A DNA stretch of 64,000 bases from an uncultured Lentibacter sp. (GCF_937123735.1 NZ_CAKZKL010000004.1:62001-126000), one strand, 5' to 3'; counted from the first letter of the stretch, positions 47,632 to 56,917 are shown. A program made the numbers and translations. The notes: a model not told the origin generated them from the letters alone.

Positions 47632-50049
47632 ATGAAAACCACAACCCGCGTCGCCATCATCGGCGGAGGTGTCGTTGGCGCATCCGTGCTCTATCACCTC
47701 ACCAAGCTAGGCTGGTCCGATGTCATGTTGCTTGAGCGCTCCGAGCTGACATCCGGCTCCACATGGCACGCGGCGGGCGGCTTTCATACGCTCAACGGCG
47801 ACACCAATATGGCCGCGCTGCAAGGCTACACCATCCGCCTCTATAAGGAGCTAGAAGAGCTGACAGGCCTCTCCTGCGGGCTGCACCATGTCGGCGGCGT
47901 GACGCTGGCCGAAGATCAGGACCGCTTTGACATGCTGCTCGCCGAACGCGCCAAGCACCGTTTCATGGGCCTTGAAACAGAGATCGTCACCCCCGAAGAG
48001 ATCAAGAAAATCGCCCCCGTCACCAATATCGAAGGCATCGTCGGCGGGCTTTATGATCCGCTCGATGGCCACCTTGACCCCTCAGGCACAACCCACGCCT
48101 ACGCCAAGGCCGCGCGCATGGGCGGCGCCACGATCGAGACGCATACAATGGTCAAGGAAACCAACCAGCGCCCCGATGGCACCTGGGATGTGGTCACCGA
48201 CAAAGGCACAATTCACGCCGAACATGTGGTCAATGCCGCGGGCCTCTGGGCGCGCGAGGTGGGTGCGCTGGCGGGGGTCTACTTCCCGCTGCACCCGATG
48301 GAGCACCAATATATCGTCACCGACGAAGTGCCGCTCATCCGCGAGATGATGGCCGACGGCATCGAGCACCCCCATGTGATGGACCCGGCGGGCGAAAGCT
48401 ACCTGCGCCAGGAGGGCAAGGGGCTGTGCATCGGCTTTTACGAGCAAACCTGCCGCCCCTGGGCGGTGGATGGCACAAGCTATGACTTCGGCCAGGAGCT
48501 TCTGGCCGATGATTTCGACAAGATCGAAGACAGCATCAACTTCGCTTACAACCGCTTCCCCGATCTGCAAAAAGCCGGCGTAAAATCGGTGATCCACGGC
48601 CCCTTCACCTTCGCCCCCGATGGCAACCCACTCGTCGGCCCGGTGCCCGGAATGCGCAACTACTGGTCCGCCTGCGGCGTCATGGCGGGCTTTTCCCAAG
48701 GCGGCGGCGTGGGCCTCATGCTGGCACAATGGATGGTTGAGGGCGAATGCGAGCGTGACACGATGGCCATGGATGTCGCCCGCTTCGGCGACTGGATCAC
48801 ACCGGGCTACACGCTGCCCAAGGTGATTGAGAACTACCAGAAGCGCTTCTCCGTCGCCTATCCCAACGAGGAGCTGCCCGCCGCACGGCCTTTCCGCCAG
48901 ACGCCCATGTATGACGTGTTTGACGAAATGGGCGCTGTCTGGGGCCAGCAGTTCGGCCTTGAGGTCGTCAATTACTTCGCCGAGGGCGATGAGCCACGCT
49001 TTGAAACCCCCAGCTTCCGCCGCTCCAACGCATGGGAGGCGACAAAACGCGAGGTCAAATCCGTCCGCGAGGCCGTCGGCATCAACGAGACCCACAACTT
49101 CGGCAAATACCTTGTCACAGGCCCCAACGCCCGCGCTTGGCTTGACCGTGTCATGGCAGGCCGCGTGCCCCAGCCGGGCCGCCTATCGCTCACACCCATG
49201 CTCAGCCCCAAGGGCCGCCTCATCGGCGATTTCACCATCTCCTGCCTCGGCGAAGAAGCCTTCCAGCTCACCGCCAGCTACGGCAGCCAAGCCTACCACA
49301 TGCGCTGGTTTGAGCAGAACGAAATGGACGGCGTCATCGTCGAAAACGTCTCCGACAAGCTCAACGGCTTCCAGATCGCAGGGCCAAACGCCGCAAAGGT
49401 GCTCGCCGCCTGCACCCGCGCCGATATCTCGACCATGAAGTTCATGGATGTGCGCCACATGACAGTCGGCATGGTCGATTGCGTGGTGCAGCGCGTCAGC
49501 TACACAGGGGATTTGGGTTATGAAATCTACTGTGACCCCATGGCGCAACGCGCGCTCTGGCGCACCCTCTGGGAGGCCGGCCAAGACCACGGGATGCGCC
49601 CCTTCGGGATGCGCGCGATGATGTCGCTGCGCCTCGATAAGTTCTTTGGCAGCTGGCTCTCGGAGTTCTCGCCTGACTATACCGCCGCCGAAACCGGGCT
49701 TGACCGCTTCATCAGCTTCAAGAAAAACACCGATTTCATCGGCCGCGCCGCCGCCGAGGCAGAGCGCGAGCGCGGGGCCGCGCGCAAGCTCTGCACCTTT
49801 GAAGTCGAGGCGGTGGATGCGGATGTCAATGCCTATGAGCCGATCTGGCTGGGGGGCGAGGTCGTCGGCTTTTGCACCTCGGGGGGCTATTCGCACCACG
49901 GCGAAAAGTCGATCGCACAGGGCTTTGTGCCCACAGAACACGCGCGCGAGGGGCTGGACGTCGAGATCGAGATCCTCGGCCATATGCGCAAAGCAAAGCT
50001 GATCACCACGCCGCTCTTTGATGCCGATGGCGCAAGGATGCGCGGCTGA
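47632..50049 (+). CDS. FAD-dependent dimethylglycine/sarcosine dehydrogenase-like protein (DAO-GcvT), second paralogue
   Basis: The 805-residue protein repeats the domain order of its divergent neighbour: RVAIIGGGVVGASVLYHLTKLGW at the FAD site, ELTSGSTWHAAGGFH, then GcvT-type domains with PNARAWLDRVMAG and SLRLDKFFGSWLSEFSPDY. The two proteins share many identical blocks and likely arose by duplication, but differ enough to suggest different methylated substrates such as dimethylglycine and sarcosine. Folate-linked oxidative demethylation in the cytoplasm is the expected activity. Confidence 0.88.
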   Translation: MKTTTRVAIIGGGVVGASVLYHLTKLGWSDVMLLERSELTSGSTWHAAGGFHTLNGDTNMAALQGYTIRLYKELEELTGLSCGLHHVGGVTLAEDQDRFDMLLAERAKHRFMGLETEIVTPEEIKKIAPVTNIEGIVGGLYDPLDGHLDPSGTTHAYAKAARMGGATIETHTMVKETNQRPDGTWDVVTDKGTIHAEHVVNAAGLWAREVGALAGVYFPLHPMEHQYIVTDEVPLIREMMADGIEHPHVMDPAGESYLRQEGKGLCIGFYEQTCRPWAVDGTSYDFGQELLADDFDKIEDSINFAYNRFPDLQKAGVKSVIHGPFTFAPDGNPLVGPVPGMRNYWSACGVMAGFSQGGGVGLMLAQWMVEGECERDTMAMDVARFGDWITPGYTLPKVIENYQKRFSVAYPNEELPAARPFRQTPMYDVFDEMGAVWGQQFGLEVVNYFAEGDEPRFETPSFRRSNAWEATKREVKSVREAVGINETHNFGKYLVTGPNARAWLDRVMAGRVPQPGRLSLTPMLSPKGRLIGDFTISCLGEEAFQLTASYGSQAYHMRWFEQNEMDGVIVENVSDKLNGFQIAGPNAAKVLAACTRADISTMKFMDVRHMTVGMVDCVVQRVSYTGDLGYEIYCDPMAQRALWRTLWEAGQDHGMRPFGMRAMMSLRLDKFFGSWLSEFSPDYTAAETGLDRFISFKKNTDFIGRAAAEAERERGAARKLCTFEVEAVDADVNAYEPIWLGGEVVGFCTSGGYSHHGEKSIAQGFVPTEHAREGLDVEIEILGHMRKAKLITTPLFDADGARMRG

Positions 50050-50051
50050 TC

Positions 50052-50669
50052 ATGCGCCGCGCGGTCCTTCTCCCCGCGGCGGGCGCCTCCTCGCGGATGA
50101 GGGGGCGCGACAAGCTGCTGGAAGATGTGGGCGGCCAGCCCTGCCTGCGTCATCTGGCGCAGGCCGCGCTGGCCAGTGCGGACAGTGTCTTTGTGGCCCT
50201 GCCTGCGCTCGCCCATCCGCGCGCTGAGGCGCTGGCTGGTCTCGCGCTCACGCTTGTGCCCGTGCCAGATGCCGCCACAGGTATGTCCGCCGCGCTTAAG
50301 GCCGGGGCAGTGGCTGCGCGCGCTGTGCAGGCCGAGGCGCTTATGGTGCTGCCTGCCGATATGCCTGACCTCGCGCCCCACCTCGCGCCGCTCTGGGACG
50401 CCTTTGAAGCGTTCCCGGAGGGCCAGATCCTGCGGGCCTTCACCGACGGTGGCCAGGCCGGTCATCCGGTGATCTTCCCGGCGGCCTGTCTGCGGGCCTT
50501 TGCCACCCTGACCGGAGACAGCGGGGCGGCTCCGGTTCTGCGGCAGTTTGAGGCCGCGCTGGTGGCGCACAAGCTGCCCGACGCCAGCCCAACCCGTGAT
50601 CTGGACACGCCACAAGATTGGGCGCAGTGGCGGGCCAGCGGCGCCCGGCCCGCGCCATCCGCAGACTGA
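50052..50669 (+). CDS. MobA-like NTP transferase (molybdenum cofactor cytidylyltransferase-like)
   Basis: The 205-residue protein begins MRRAVLLPAAGASSRMRGRDKLLEDVGGQP, the nucleotide-binding loop of MobA/MocA-type transferases, and has LPADMPDLAPHL with the metal-binding Asp. It could add CMP to molybdopterin, or activate another sugar or alditol phosphate. It starts 2 bp after the dehydrogenase stop, so it is probably co-transcribed, yet the flavin dehydrogenase needs no Moco; the link is unexplained. Confidence 0.8.
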   Translation: MRRAVLLPAAGASSRMRGRDKLLEDVGGQPCLRHLAQAALASADSVFVALPALAHPRAEALAGLALTLVPVPDAATGMSAALKAGAVAARAVQAEALMVLPADMPDLAPHLAPLWDAFEAFPEGQILRAFTDGGQAGHPVIFPAACLRAFATLTGDSGAAPVLRQFEAALVAHKLPDASPTRDLDTPQDWAQWRASGARPAPSAD

Positions 50670-50697
50670 GCCAGACGTCTTAGGGCAAAACAATAAA

Positions 50698-50725
50698 GAG
50701 AGGGCGCACCCGGGCGCGCCCTCTC
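50698..50725 (-). terminator. Rho-independent terminator of the RTX gene
   Basis: A perfect 10-bp stem GAGAGGGCGC/GCGCCCTCTC with an 8-base loop is followed on the - strand by TTTATTGTTTTG. It lies about 100 bp past the RTX stop and could also stop the convergent MobA-like transcript. Confidence 0.8.
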
Positions 50726-50826
50726 AGGCGCCCCGAAGCGGTGGGGCGCAGCTGCATATTCCAATGATCTCTGTGATAAGGCCCCAGCGCCCTTGTCTCC
50801 AAAGGCGCTGGCGGGGTGTGTGCGCC

Positions 50827-53800
50827 TCAGCTGACCAAGAGCTGGGCTTCGTGCTTCTTGAGCGCGCGGCGCGCCGCAGTATAGCTCTCAATGCCCTCGG
50901 AGGTGGTCAGCTCCGGGAAGAGCTGGTAGATTTCCTCGCGCTGTGGCGCGCCCAAGCCGTCAATCACCGACTGGCCGGGCTGGAAGCTTTCTGTCCAGGC
51001 TCCGTTGCTCAAGACAACCTCGTGGTTGTCAAACATGAAGTGCAGGTAGTTCACACCAAGCGTGCCCACTTCATCCACCCCCTTGAGGCCAGTAAGATGT
51101 TTCGCCGCCGCGAGCACCTCTGTTTCCTCAAAGTAAAGCGCGCTGCGCTCGGTGTTGATCAGAATACGGTGTTGCGGGCTGACCAGAATATCATGTTCCG
51201 GCAGGTTGTTGCCCAGCGCCCCCTTCTGGATCAGAATTGGCCGCAAATGAGGCGCGCGCGCCAGTTCATGCCCGGAGAGCACCTTCTGACCGATCCAGCG
51301 GATCTCCTGAATGCCGTTGTCGCGGGTGATGATCTTGTCACCCACTTGCAGCTCTTCCACCAGCCGCTCACCGCGTGGCGTGGCAATCGCCGTGCCCGGC
51401 GTGAAGCATGGCACCACATTCTCGATCTCTTCGAAATTCATGGTCGATGTGATGTTGCCATCCACATCCAGGAACTCGACAAAACCATCTTCGCGGTCAG
51501 CGGATGTATAGGTGATGTTGAGGCTGCCACCCGGGTTCACGGCGCCGGCTGCCCCGGTCAGATCAAGCGTATCCCAATCGTTGGGGATACCATCTGCGCG
51601 CAGACCATCCGGGCCTGAGCCCCCGTCCACCATATCGCCTGCGGTAATATCGGTGAAAGTGTCACGGCCCTGGCCACCCAGCATGGTGTCCGCCCCCGCG
51701 CCACCAGACAACAGATCGTCTCCAACCACACCGTCCAGCAGGTCATCGCCAGACCCGCCAATCAGCGTGTCATCGCCCAGCGCGCCGATGGCGGTATCAT
51801 CGCCGTCACCGCCCATCAGGCTGTCATTGCCGGTGCCGCCACTGATGCTGTCGTTGTCGATCCCCGCGTCAATGACGTCGTCGCCTTCGCCGCCCAGAAT
51901 GGTATCGGCATCATCGCCTGTTGTGATGGTGTCATTGCCATCACCGCCATCCACAAAATCGCGGTCATTGCCCGGCAAGATGTCGGTCGCATCCGGCCCG
52001 TTGCCACCATAGCTGCTGCCACCGGCATTGATAATGTCATCGCCGTCATCACCAAAGATGCTGTCAGACCCGTGATCGCCAAAGATGCTGTCAGCGCCTG
52101 CGCCGCCGCGCACCGTGTCATCATCAATGCCCGCATCAATGGTGTCATTGCCGGTGCCACCGTCAATCTCGTCGGCATCATCGCCGGTGTTGATCAGATC
52201 ATTGCCCGCACCGCCAAAGACGGTGTCCATGCCGTCATTCGGGTTGGGGTCTGACAAGATCCCCGGATAGCCGGCAATCGGCAGATTGGGGTCATCCCCG
52301 ATATAATCGGAGAAAGTGTTGGTGCCAGCGTCGATGGTGTCATCGCCCTCGCCGCCGTAAATCAGGTCAGAGCCTTGCAGATCGACAATGCTGTCATTGC
52401 CGTCAGCGCCGTCAACCACATCATCGTCAATGCCGGCAAAGATCGTGTCATTGCCCGCGCCGCCGTCAATGGTATCGCGGTCATCGCCCGTCAGGATCCG
52501 GTCATCTCCCGCGCCGCCATCTACACTGTCACGGTCATCCTCGGGGTCATCGTCAAAGGGCATCCCGGGGAAGATCTGCGCATCTATCAAGGGGCGGTTG
52601 CCGCTTGCATCAAGGGTGTCATTGCCCGCGCCGCCGGAGATCACATCATCGCCATCTTCGCCGAAGATCTCGTCATCGCCCTCTTCACCGTTCAGCGCGT
52701 CATCGCCCGCACCTCCAAAGACCTCATCATTGCCCGCACCGGCAAAGACCGTGTCATTGCCCTCGCCCGCACGCACGATGTCGTCGTCTTCTTCCTCGCC
52801 CGGCAGAATTTGGTCATCCGCATCAATCCGGTCGCCATCCGGGTCGCCGGTATAGGCGATGTCAATCAGATCATCTCCCCCCGTCCCCGAGACAATCCCG
52901 TCAGGGCCAGGGCCGGCATCACCCACTTGCACGGTCACAAGTGCGGAGCTGTAGTTGCCCCCCGCATCCTCAACCGTATATTCAAAAGTATCCGTGCCGT
53001 TAAACCCGGCATTCGGTGTATAGGTCACAGTGCCATTGGCATTGATCACAACCACACCATTGGCCGGCTCGGACGCATCCACAACCGTCAGCGGATCATC
53101 CTCCGGGTCGGTGTCATTGCCCAGCACATTGATCACAACAGCCGTGTCTTCGTCGGTGACAGCCAGATCATCCACCGGCGTGGCCGGTGCATTGCCGCTG
53201 CCGCCCTCTCCCACCGTAACAGTCACCGTGGCCGAGGACACATTGCCCTGCCCGTCTGTCGCGGTGTAGGTGAAGCTGTCTGTGCCGGTAAACCCGGCAT
53301 TGGGTATATAGGTCACAGTGCCATCCGGGTTCACCTCGGCCACCCCGTTCACAGCCACCCCGGCCGCCGTCACTGTCAGCGGGTCATCCTCAGGGTCGCT
53401 GTCATTTTCCAACACATTGATCACAACAGCCGTGTCTTCATCGGTGGTTGCGCTGTCATCGGTCAACACCGGGCCAAGGTTGTCGCTGGCGTCACAGGTG
53501 GAGAAATGCAGATCCGAAACCAGAACAGCCTGTTCGGCCACATTGCCGTTGGCATAGGAAATCTCGATGCTCGACACCGGGCCAGCCACCGACACAAGCG
53601 TCGAAGCCTCTTCAGAGTCAAACCCGTAATTCATTGTCTCGTTGAAAAGCATGTTGCCCGCCGAAGACACCGCAGAACCGGTGGTGAAAGTCACCGGAAT
53701 TTCGTTGCCGTCCGGGCCAAAGGCGCGAATGGTCACAAGGTCTTTATGCGCATCCACCGTAGGGTCAATATCGTTGCCGCCCGCATCCACATCATTGAGA

Positions 53801-54114
53801 CGGAACGACACGTTCTGAACGCAATCTGCAAACAGATCATTGGAGGACTCAAAGCTCAAACGTGTGGTTGAGGTCTCATCAAAGCCGCCCTCGCCGCCCT
53901 GGCCGATCAGCTTGAGAAAGGACCGGTCGTTGAAAGGCTCGCCCGTGCCAACATAGCCCGGCGCATCAAAGGTGATGCCGCTGGCCTCCTCGTCAAGCGC
54001 GGCAAAGCCAACGGTGACGGCCACGCCGCCGGTGTCGACCGTTTGTGTTGCGCCCATGTCGGTGCCGTAGGCTCCAAACAATCCCCAATTCAGTACCAGA
54101 TCAGCCATACTCAA
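50827..54114 (-). CDS. RTX calcium-binding secreted protein with cadherin-like repeats and a Hint domain
   Basis: The 1095-residue protein has no classical signal peptide. Residues about 1-210 form a beta-rich domain of unknown type; about 215-410 hold two VCBS/cadherin-like modules (TDEDTAVVINVLxNDxDPEDDPLTV); about 430-830 carry many glycine/aspartate nonapeptides (GGxGxDxhx type) that bind Ca2+; about 880-1030 is a Hint module beginning VPCFTPGTAIATPRGERLVEELQVGDKI and with HDILVSPQHRIL. Type I secretion is expected, but no secretion genes are here. The Hint part may self-cleave. An ATG two codons later is equally possible. Surface adhesin or matrix protein is likely. Confidence 0.88.
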   Translation of the reverse strand: MSMADLVLNWGLFGAYGTDMGATQTVDTGGVAVTVGFAALDEEASGITFDAPGYVGTGEPFNDRSFLKLIGQGGEGGFDETSTTRLSFESSNDLFADCVQNVSFRLNDVDAGGNDIDPTVDAHKDLVTIRAFGPDGNEIPVTFTTGSAVSSAGNMLFNETMNYGFDSEEASTLVSVAGPVSSIEISYANGNVAEQAVLVSDLHFSTCDASDNLGPVLTDDSATTDEDTAVVINVLENDSDPEDDPLTVTAAGVAVNGVAEVNPDGTVTYIPNAGFTGTDSFTYTATDGQGNVSSATVTVTVGEGGSGNAPATPVDDLAVTDEDTAVVINVLGNDTDPEDDPLTVVDASEPANGVVVINANGTVTYTPNAGFNGTDTFEYTVEDAGGNYSSALVTVQVGDAGPGPDGIVSGTGGDDLIDIAYTGDPDGDRIDADDQILPGEEEDDDIVRAGEGNDTVFAGAGNDEVFGGAGDDALNGEEGDDEIFGEDGDDVISGGAGNDTLDASGNRPLIDAQIFPGMPFDDDPEDDRDSVDGGAGDDRILTGDDRDTIDGGAGNDTIFAGIDDDVVDGADGNDSIVDLQGSDLIYGGEGDDTIDAGTNTFSDYIGDDPNLPIAGYPGILSDPNPNDGMDTVFGGAGNDLINTGDDADEIDGGTGNDTIDAGIDDDTVRGGAGADSIFGDHGSDSIFGDDGDDIINAGGSSYGGNGPDATDILPGNDRDFVDGGDGNDTITTGDDADTILGGEGDDVIDAGIDNDSISGGTGNDSLMGGDGDDTAIGALGDDTLIGGSGDDLLDGVVGDDLLSGGAGADTMLGGQGRDTFTDITAGDMVDGGSGPDGLRADGIPNDWDTLDLTGAAGAVNPGGSLNITYTSADREDGFVEFLDVDGNITSTMNFEEIENVVPCFTPGTAIATPRGERLVEELQVGDKIITRDNGIQEIRWIGQKVLSGHELARAPHLRPILIQKGALGNNLPEHDILVSPQHRILINTERSALYFEETEVLAAAKHLTGLKGVDEVGTLGVNYLHFMFDNHEVVLSNGAWTESFQPGQSVIDGLGAPQREEIYQLFPELTTSEGIESYTAARRALKKHEAQLLVS
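51690..52830 (-). repeat. Coding RTX nonapeptide repeat array
   Basis: Repeated short units encoding GGxGxD-type calcium nonapeptides dominate this part of the RTX gene, interrupted by non-repeat stretches (e.g. around 52000 and 52260 encoding Pro/Asn-rich loops). The repetition creates long open frames on the opposite strand that are not genes. Confidence 0.8.
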
Positions 54115-54993
54115 GACCCTCTATTCAACCTCGGGGAACGCCCCGTCCGCCGATTGTGAAACGCTCATCCTGATAAGACAGAGCGCCTCGTTACATTTGC
54201 GCGAAGACAGATGCAGAGAGCGGGAAGCAACAGGGCTACATGGGGCCGCGCAAGCGCAACCTCTCTTGGCAGCTCTCTCAGCATGGGCGCAAAACAGATC
54301 TTTCTGCGCCTGTGCCGCTCTTCTCGCATCTGTCTGATGCTTCGCAGTTCAGCGGTCGCCCCCGAGACCATTCACTCACTACGCCCCCCAGTTGGGCCTC
54401 ACCATAATTAAGGCCAAACCGTCATACTCAAAAGCTAAATTTGTTGGGAAAACGGCAGCTTCCTTACCCCCTGGCCTCATTTGAGCTTTATTCAAATCTG
54501 TCTCAAACTGGGGTTTTCCGGCTATTGTTTCTGATATGGAAATACCCCGAAATCCGGCGTGCCAGGCTGTTTTCAGGAGCAAATTTCACCGTTTTGCGCA
54601 GAGCTCAGCGGCGCTTTGGCCCGCCAGACTGTCGCCGGTGGTGAAACAATTAATCCTCTTGTGCCTTTTTCAAAAAGGGCAAGCGCGCCACAGTTTGCCC
54701 AGGCCATTTGCCACAAAGCTGTGGAGAATGCGCCCACTGGGCCGGGATTGGCCACAATTCAAAGAAAATGCCACAATTCAAATGCGTCGAATCAAGCTCT
54801 AAATGTCTGGATTTTGTCTGCTTTGAGGCCCAAACCCGAATCATCGGCCCGCGGCACAGGCTTCAAAAAATTGGTATCAAAGGAACTGGCCACAAAAGAA
54901 CAGGCCTCAAAAGAAAACAGCCCCCTGTGAAATCACAGAAGGCCGTTGTCATCCACACACCACACGCGCGGGTGTTGGGCGCATATGTGCTTG
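54115..54993. other. Long intergenic region without a supported gene
   Basis: The 879 bp between the RTX start and tRNA-Leu is A/T-richer than the surroundings and has no frame resembling a protein. It holds a 13-bp direct repeat GCCACAATTCAAA at 54751-54763 and 54770-54782, more GCCACA words nearby (about 54709 and 54887), and a small CCACA-AAGC-TGTGG hairpin near 54709. The RTX promoter must lie at its left end. Confidence 0.5.
54925..54938 (-). terminator. Weak terminator candidate downstream of tRNA-Leu
   Basis: On the - strand CTGTG-ATTT-CACAG is followed by GGGGCTG and TTTTCTTTT. The stem is short, so the call is tentative. Confidence 0.35.
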
Positions 54994-55079
54994 TGGTACC
55001 CAAGGCCGGACTCGAACCGGCACGCTGTCACCAGCGGGGGATTTTGAATCCCCTGCGTCTACCATTCCGCCACTTGGGC
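54994..55079 (-). tRNA. tRNA-Leu (CAA anticodon)
   Basis: The - strand reads GCCCAAGTGGCGGAATGGTA through a long class II variable arm to GGTTCGAGTCC and an encoded CCA end. The anticodon stem GGGGA/TCCCC encloses the loop TTCAAAA, giving CAA for UUG codons. Length is 86 nt with CCA. The first acceptor pair is G-U; the other six are standard. Confidence 0.93.
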
Positions 55080-55261
55080 ACATTGGGGCGGTTTAGCGTT
55101 TTGTGCGGGGCGCGAAAAGCCAAAAATGCACCCAAAGTGCAATCCGAACCCAAAATCTGGCCTTTGCCCGCACGCGCCGCCACCAAGACTGCTGTTTTTG
55201 GCCTCCCTTGTGCCGCGCGCGCGTGCTAGAAGCCCCAAAACCCTGACCTTGAGAGCCCAGC

Positions 55262-55840
55262 ATGTTGCGCAGCCTGTATACTTGGACAATGCATCTCGCA
55301 GAGCACCCAAAGGCGCTCTGGTGGCTGGGGCTCATTGCCTTCCTGGAAGCCTCGGTCTTTCCCATTCCCCCTGACATCCTGATGATCCCGATGATCCTCG
55401 CGCGGCCTTCGCGCGCCTGGCTGGTGGCCAGTGTTGCCCTCTGCGGCTCGGTGCTGGGCGGGCTCTTGGGCTACGGAATCGGCGCGCTGGCCTTCACAGA
55501 ACTGGGGCAGCCCATTCTTGAGAGCCTCGGCAAAGGCGATGCGGTGGCCGATTTCAACACCCGTTTCAACGGCGTGGGCTTCTGGGCCGTGCTGATCGCC
55601 GGCATGACCCCCTTTCCCTATAAGGTCATCACAATCATGTCTGGCTGGACGGCCATGCCGCTGGCCACCTTTGTTGTCACCTCCCTGCTGGCGCGGGGGC
55701 TGCGCTTTTACATTGTCGCCCTCCTGCTCTGGAAATTCGGCGCGCCCATTCGCAGCTTTATCGAGCGCCGGCTCGGGCTTATGTTCGTGTTGTTTTGCGC
55801 CCTGCTGCTGGGCGGCTTTTATGTGGTGAAATTCCTATGA
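55262..55840 (+). CDS. DedA/SNARE-associated-type (YqaA-like) membrane protein
   Basis: The 192-residue protein has about four to five hydrophobic helices, with FLEASVFPIPPDILMIPM near residue 28 and an internal helical hairpin (VLIAGMTPFPYKVITIMSGWTAMPLATFVVTSLLARGLRFY) like DedA-family lipid scramblase or transport proteins. The exact function is unknown for this short subgroup. Its stop overlaps the dsbB start (ATGA). Confidence 0.83.
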   Translation: MLRSLYTWTMHLAEHPKALWWLGLIAFLEASVFPIPPDILMIPMILARPSRAWLVASVALCGSVLGGLLGYGIGALAFTELGQPILESLGKGDAVADFNTRFNGVGFWAVLIAGMTPFPYKVITIMSGWTAMPLATFVVTSLLARGLRFYIVALLLWKFGAPIRSFIERRLGLMFVLFCALLLGGFYVVKFL

Positions 55841-56322
55841 CCCTCTCGCGCACTCATCTGATCTTGCTCGCCGGGCTTGGCTCGGGCCTTCTGATGGCGG
55901 GTGCCCTGGGCTTTCAGTATCTGGGCGACATGCCACCGTGCAAACTCTGCTACTGGCAGCGCTACCCGCATATTGCGGCCCTTGTCATCGCGCTGGTCGG
56001 GCTGAGGGCCTCAGGGCGGGTCTGGCCCCTTCTGGGGGCCGGTGCCGCGCTCACCACCGCGGCGATCGGGCTCTATCACACCGGCGTTGAGCGCAAGCTC
56101 TGGCAAGGGCCCTCCAGCTGCTCCTCCGGCGAGATCAGCGGGCTGAGCGGGGCCGAGCTGCTCGCGCAAATTCTCTCCGCCCCCATCGTGCGCTGCGATG
56201 AAGCGCCCTGGGAGCTCTTGGGCCTGTCCATGGCCAGCTGGAACGCGGTGGCCTCCATCGTGCTGGCGCTCGTCTGGCTGGCCGCCGCCCGGCGGCGTGC
56301 CGAGGCCCCCACAGGCCCGTAG
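55837..56322 (+). CDS. dsbB: Disulfide bond formation protein B
   Basis: The 161-residue inner-membrane protein has four hydrophobic helices, the quinone-linked pair Cys35-Cys38 in PPCKLCYWQRYPH, and the second periplasmic pair Cys95 and Cys120. It reoxidises DsbA using ubiquinone. The start overlaps the DedA-type gene. dsbA is not in the window. Confidence 0.92.
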   Translation: MTLSRTHLILLAGLGSGLLMAGALGFQYLGDMPPCKLCYWQRYPHIAALVIALVGLRASGRVWPLLGAGAALTTAAIGLYHTGVERKLWQGPSSCSSGEISGLSGAELLAQILSAPIVRCDEAPWELLGLSMASWNAVASIVLALVWLAAARRRAEAPTGP

Positions 56323-56391
56323 GGTGCGCAATCTCTGCGCACCGTGCGCTGCGGTAACTTAATTTCTGTTAACATTTGGCCGTTTTGGGGG

Positions 56392-56435
56392 GTGCACGCC
56401 CGGTGCACGCCCTGTGCACGGTTTTCACCCCCCCC
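56392..56435 (+). repeat. Triple-GTGCAC intergenic element, copy B
   Basis: GTGCAC starts at 56392, 56403 and 56414 (11-bp steps), then two bases, TTTT and a CAC-C-run to 56435, matching copy A at 20318-20360 in every internal spacing. GTTAAC motifs lie at 56368 and 56457. It stands between convergent genes (dsbB and the Lrp-type regulator), so it is not an upstream promoter element of either. Confidence 0.7.
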
Positions 56436-56479
56436 TTTTTGGCCCTTTGCGCAGAGGTTAACGCTCTCGTGCGCAGCGC

Positions 56480-56917
56480 TCAATGGCTGGCTTTTTTGGT
56501 GCTCAACAGAAGCGATGTCTCCGAGGTGGCCACCCCTTCCAGCCTGCGTATACGGGCCAGAACGTCATCAAAACTCTCCAGGTTGTCGGTGCCAATTTCA
56601 GCGATCACATCCCAACGCCCATTGGTGCTGTGCACCGCGCGCACCGCCGAAAACCCGGCCAGCTGCCGCAGGATTTTCTCCGTCCCGCGCCCCTCGATTC
56701 CAATCATCATGAGCCCGCGCACAGGGTCGCTCAGACGGTCCTCTTTGAGCACGACGGAGTAGCCCAGAATAACCCCCCGCGCCTCCAGCCGCTCGATCCG
56801 CGCCCGCACCGTCGCCCGCGTGATTCCCAGCATCGCCGCAAGGTCAGAATGCGAGGCCCGCGCATCCTGTCGAAGGGCCGCGACAAGCCTCTGGTCCACA
56901 TCGTCCATGTTGCACAC
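56480..56917 (-). CDS. Lrp/AsnC-family transcriptional regulator
   Basis: The 145-residue protein has an N-terminal winged helix (about 5-60: LRQDARASHSDLAAMLGITRATVRARIERLEARGVI) and a C-terminal RAM ligand domain with GRWDVIAEIGTDNLESFDDVL. It is divergent from the arginase/ornithine cyclodeaminase operon, so it probably activates that operon in response to arginine or ornithine, as Lrp-type regulators of arginine catabolism do in related bacteria. Start at 56917 or at the ATG three codons later. Confidence 0.9.
   Translation of the reverse strand: MCNMDDVDQRLVAALRQDARASHSDLAAMLGITRATVRARIERLEARGVILGYSVVLKEDRLSDPVRGLMMIGIEGRGTEKILRQLAGFSAVRAVHSTNGRWDVIAEIGTDNLESFDDVLARIRRLEGVATSETSLLLSTKKASH

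Noticed and set aside
52375..53871. 498-codon open frame on the + strand opposite the RTX gene
   Set aside because: Generated by the repetitive Gly/Asp codons of the RTX array; the - strand protein has conserved RTX and Hint motifs.
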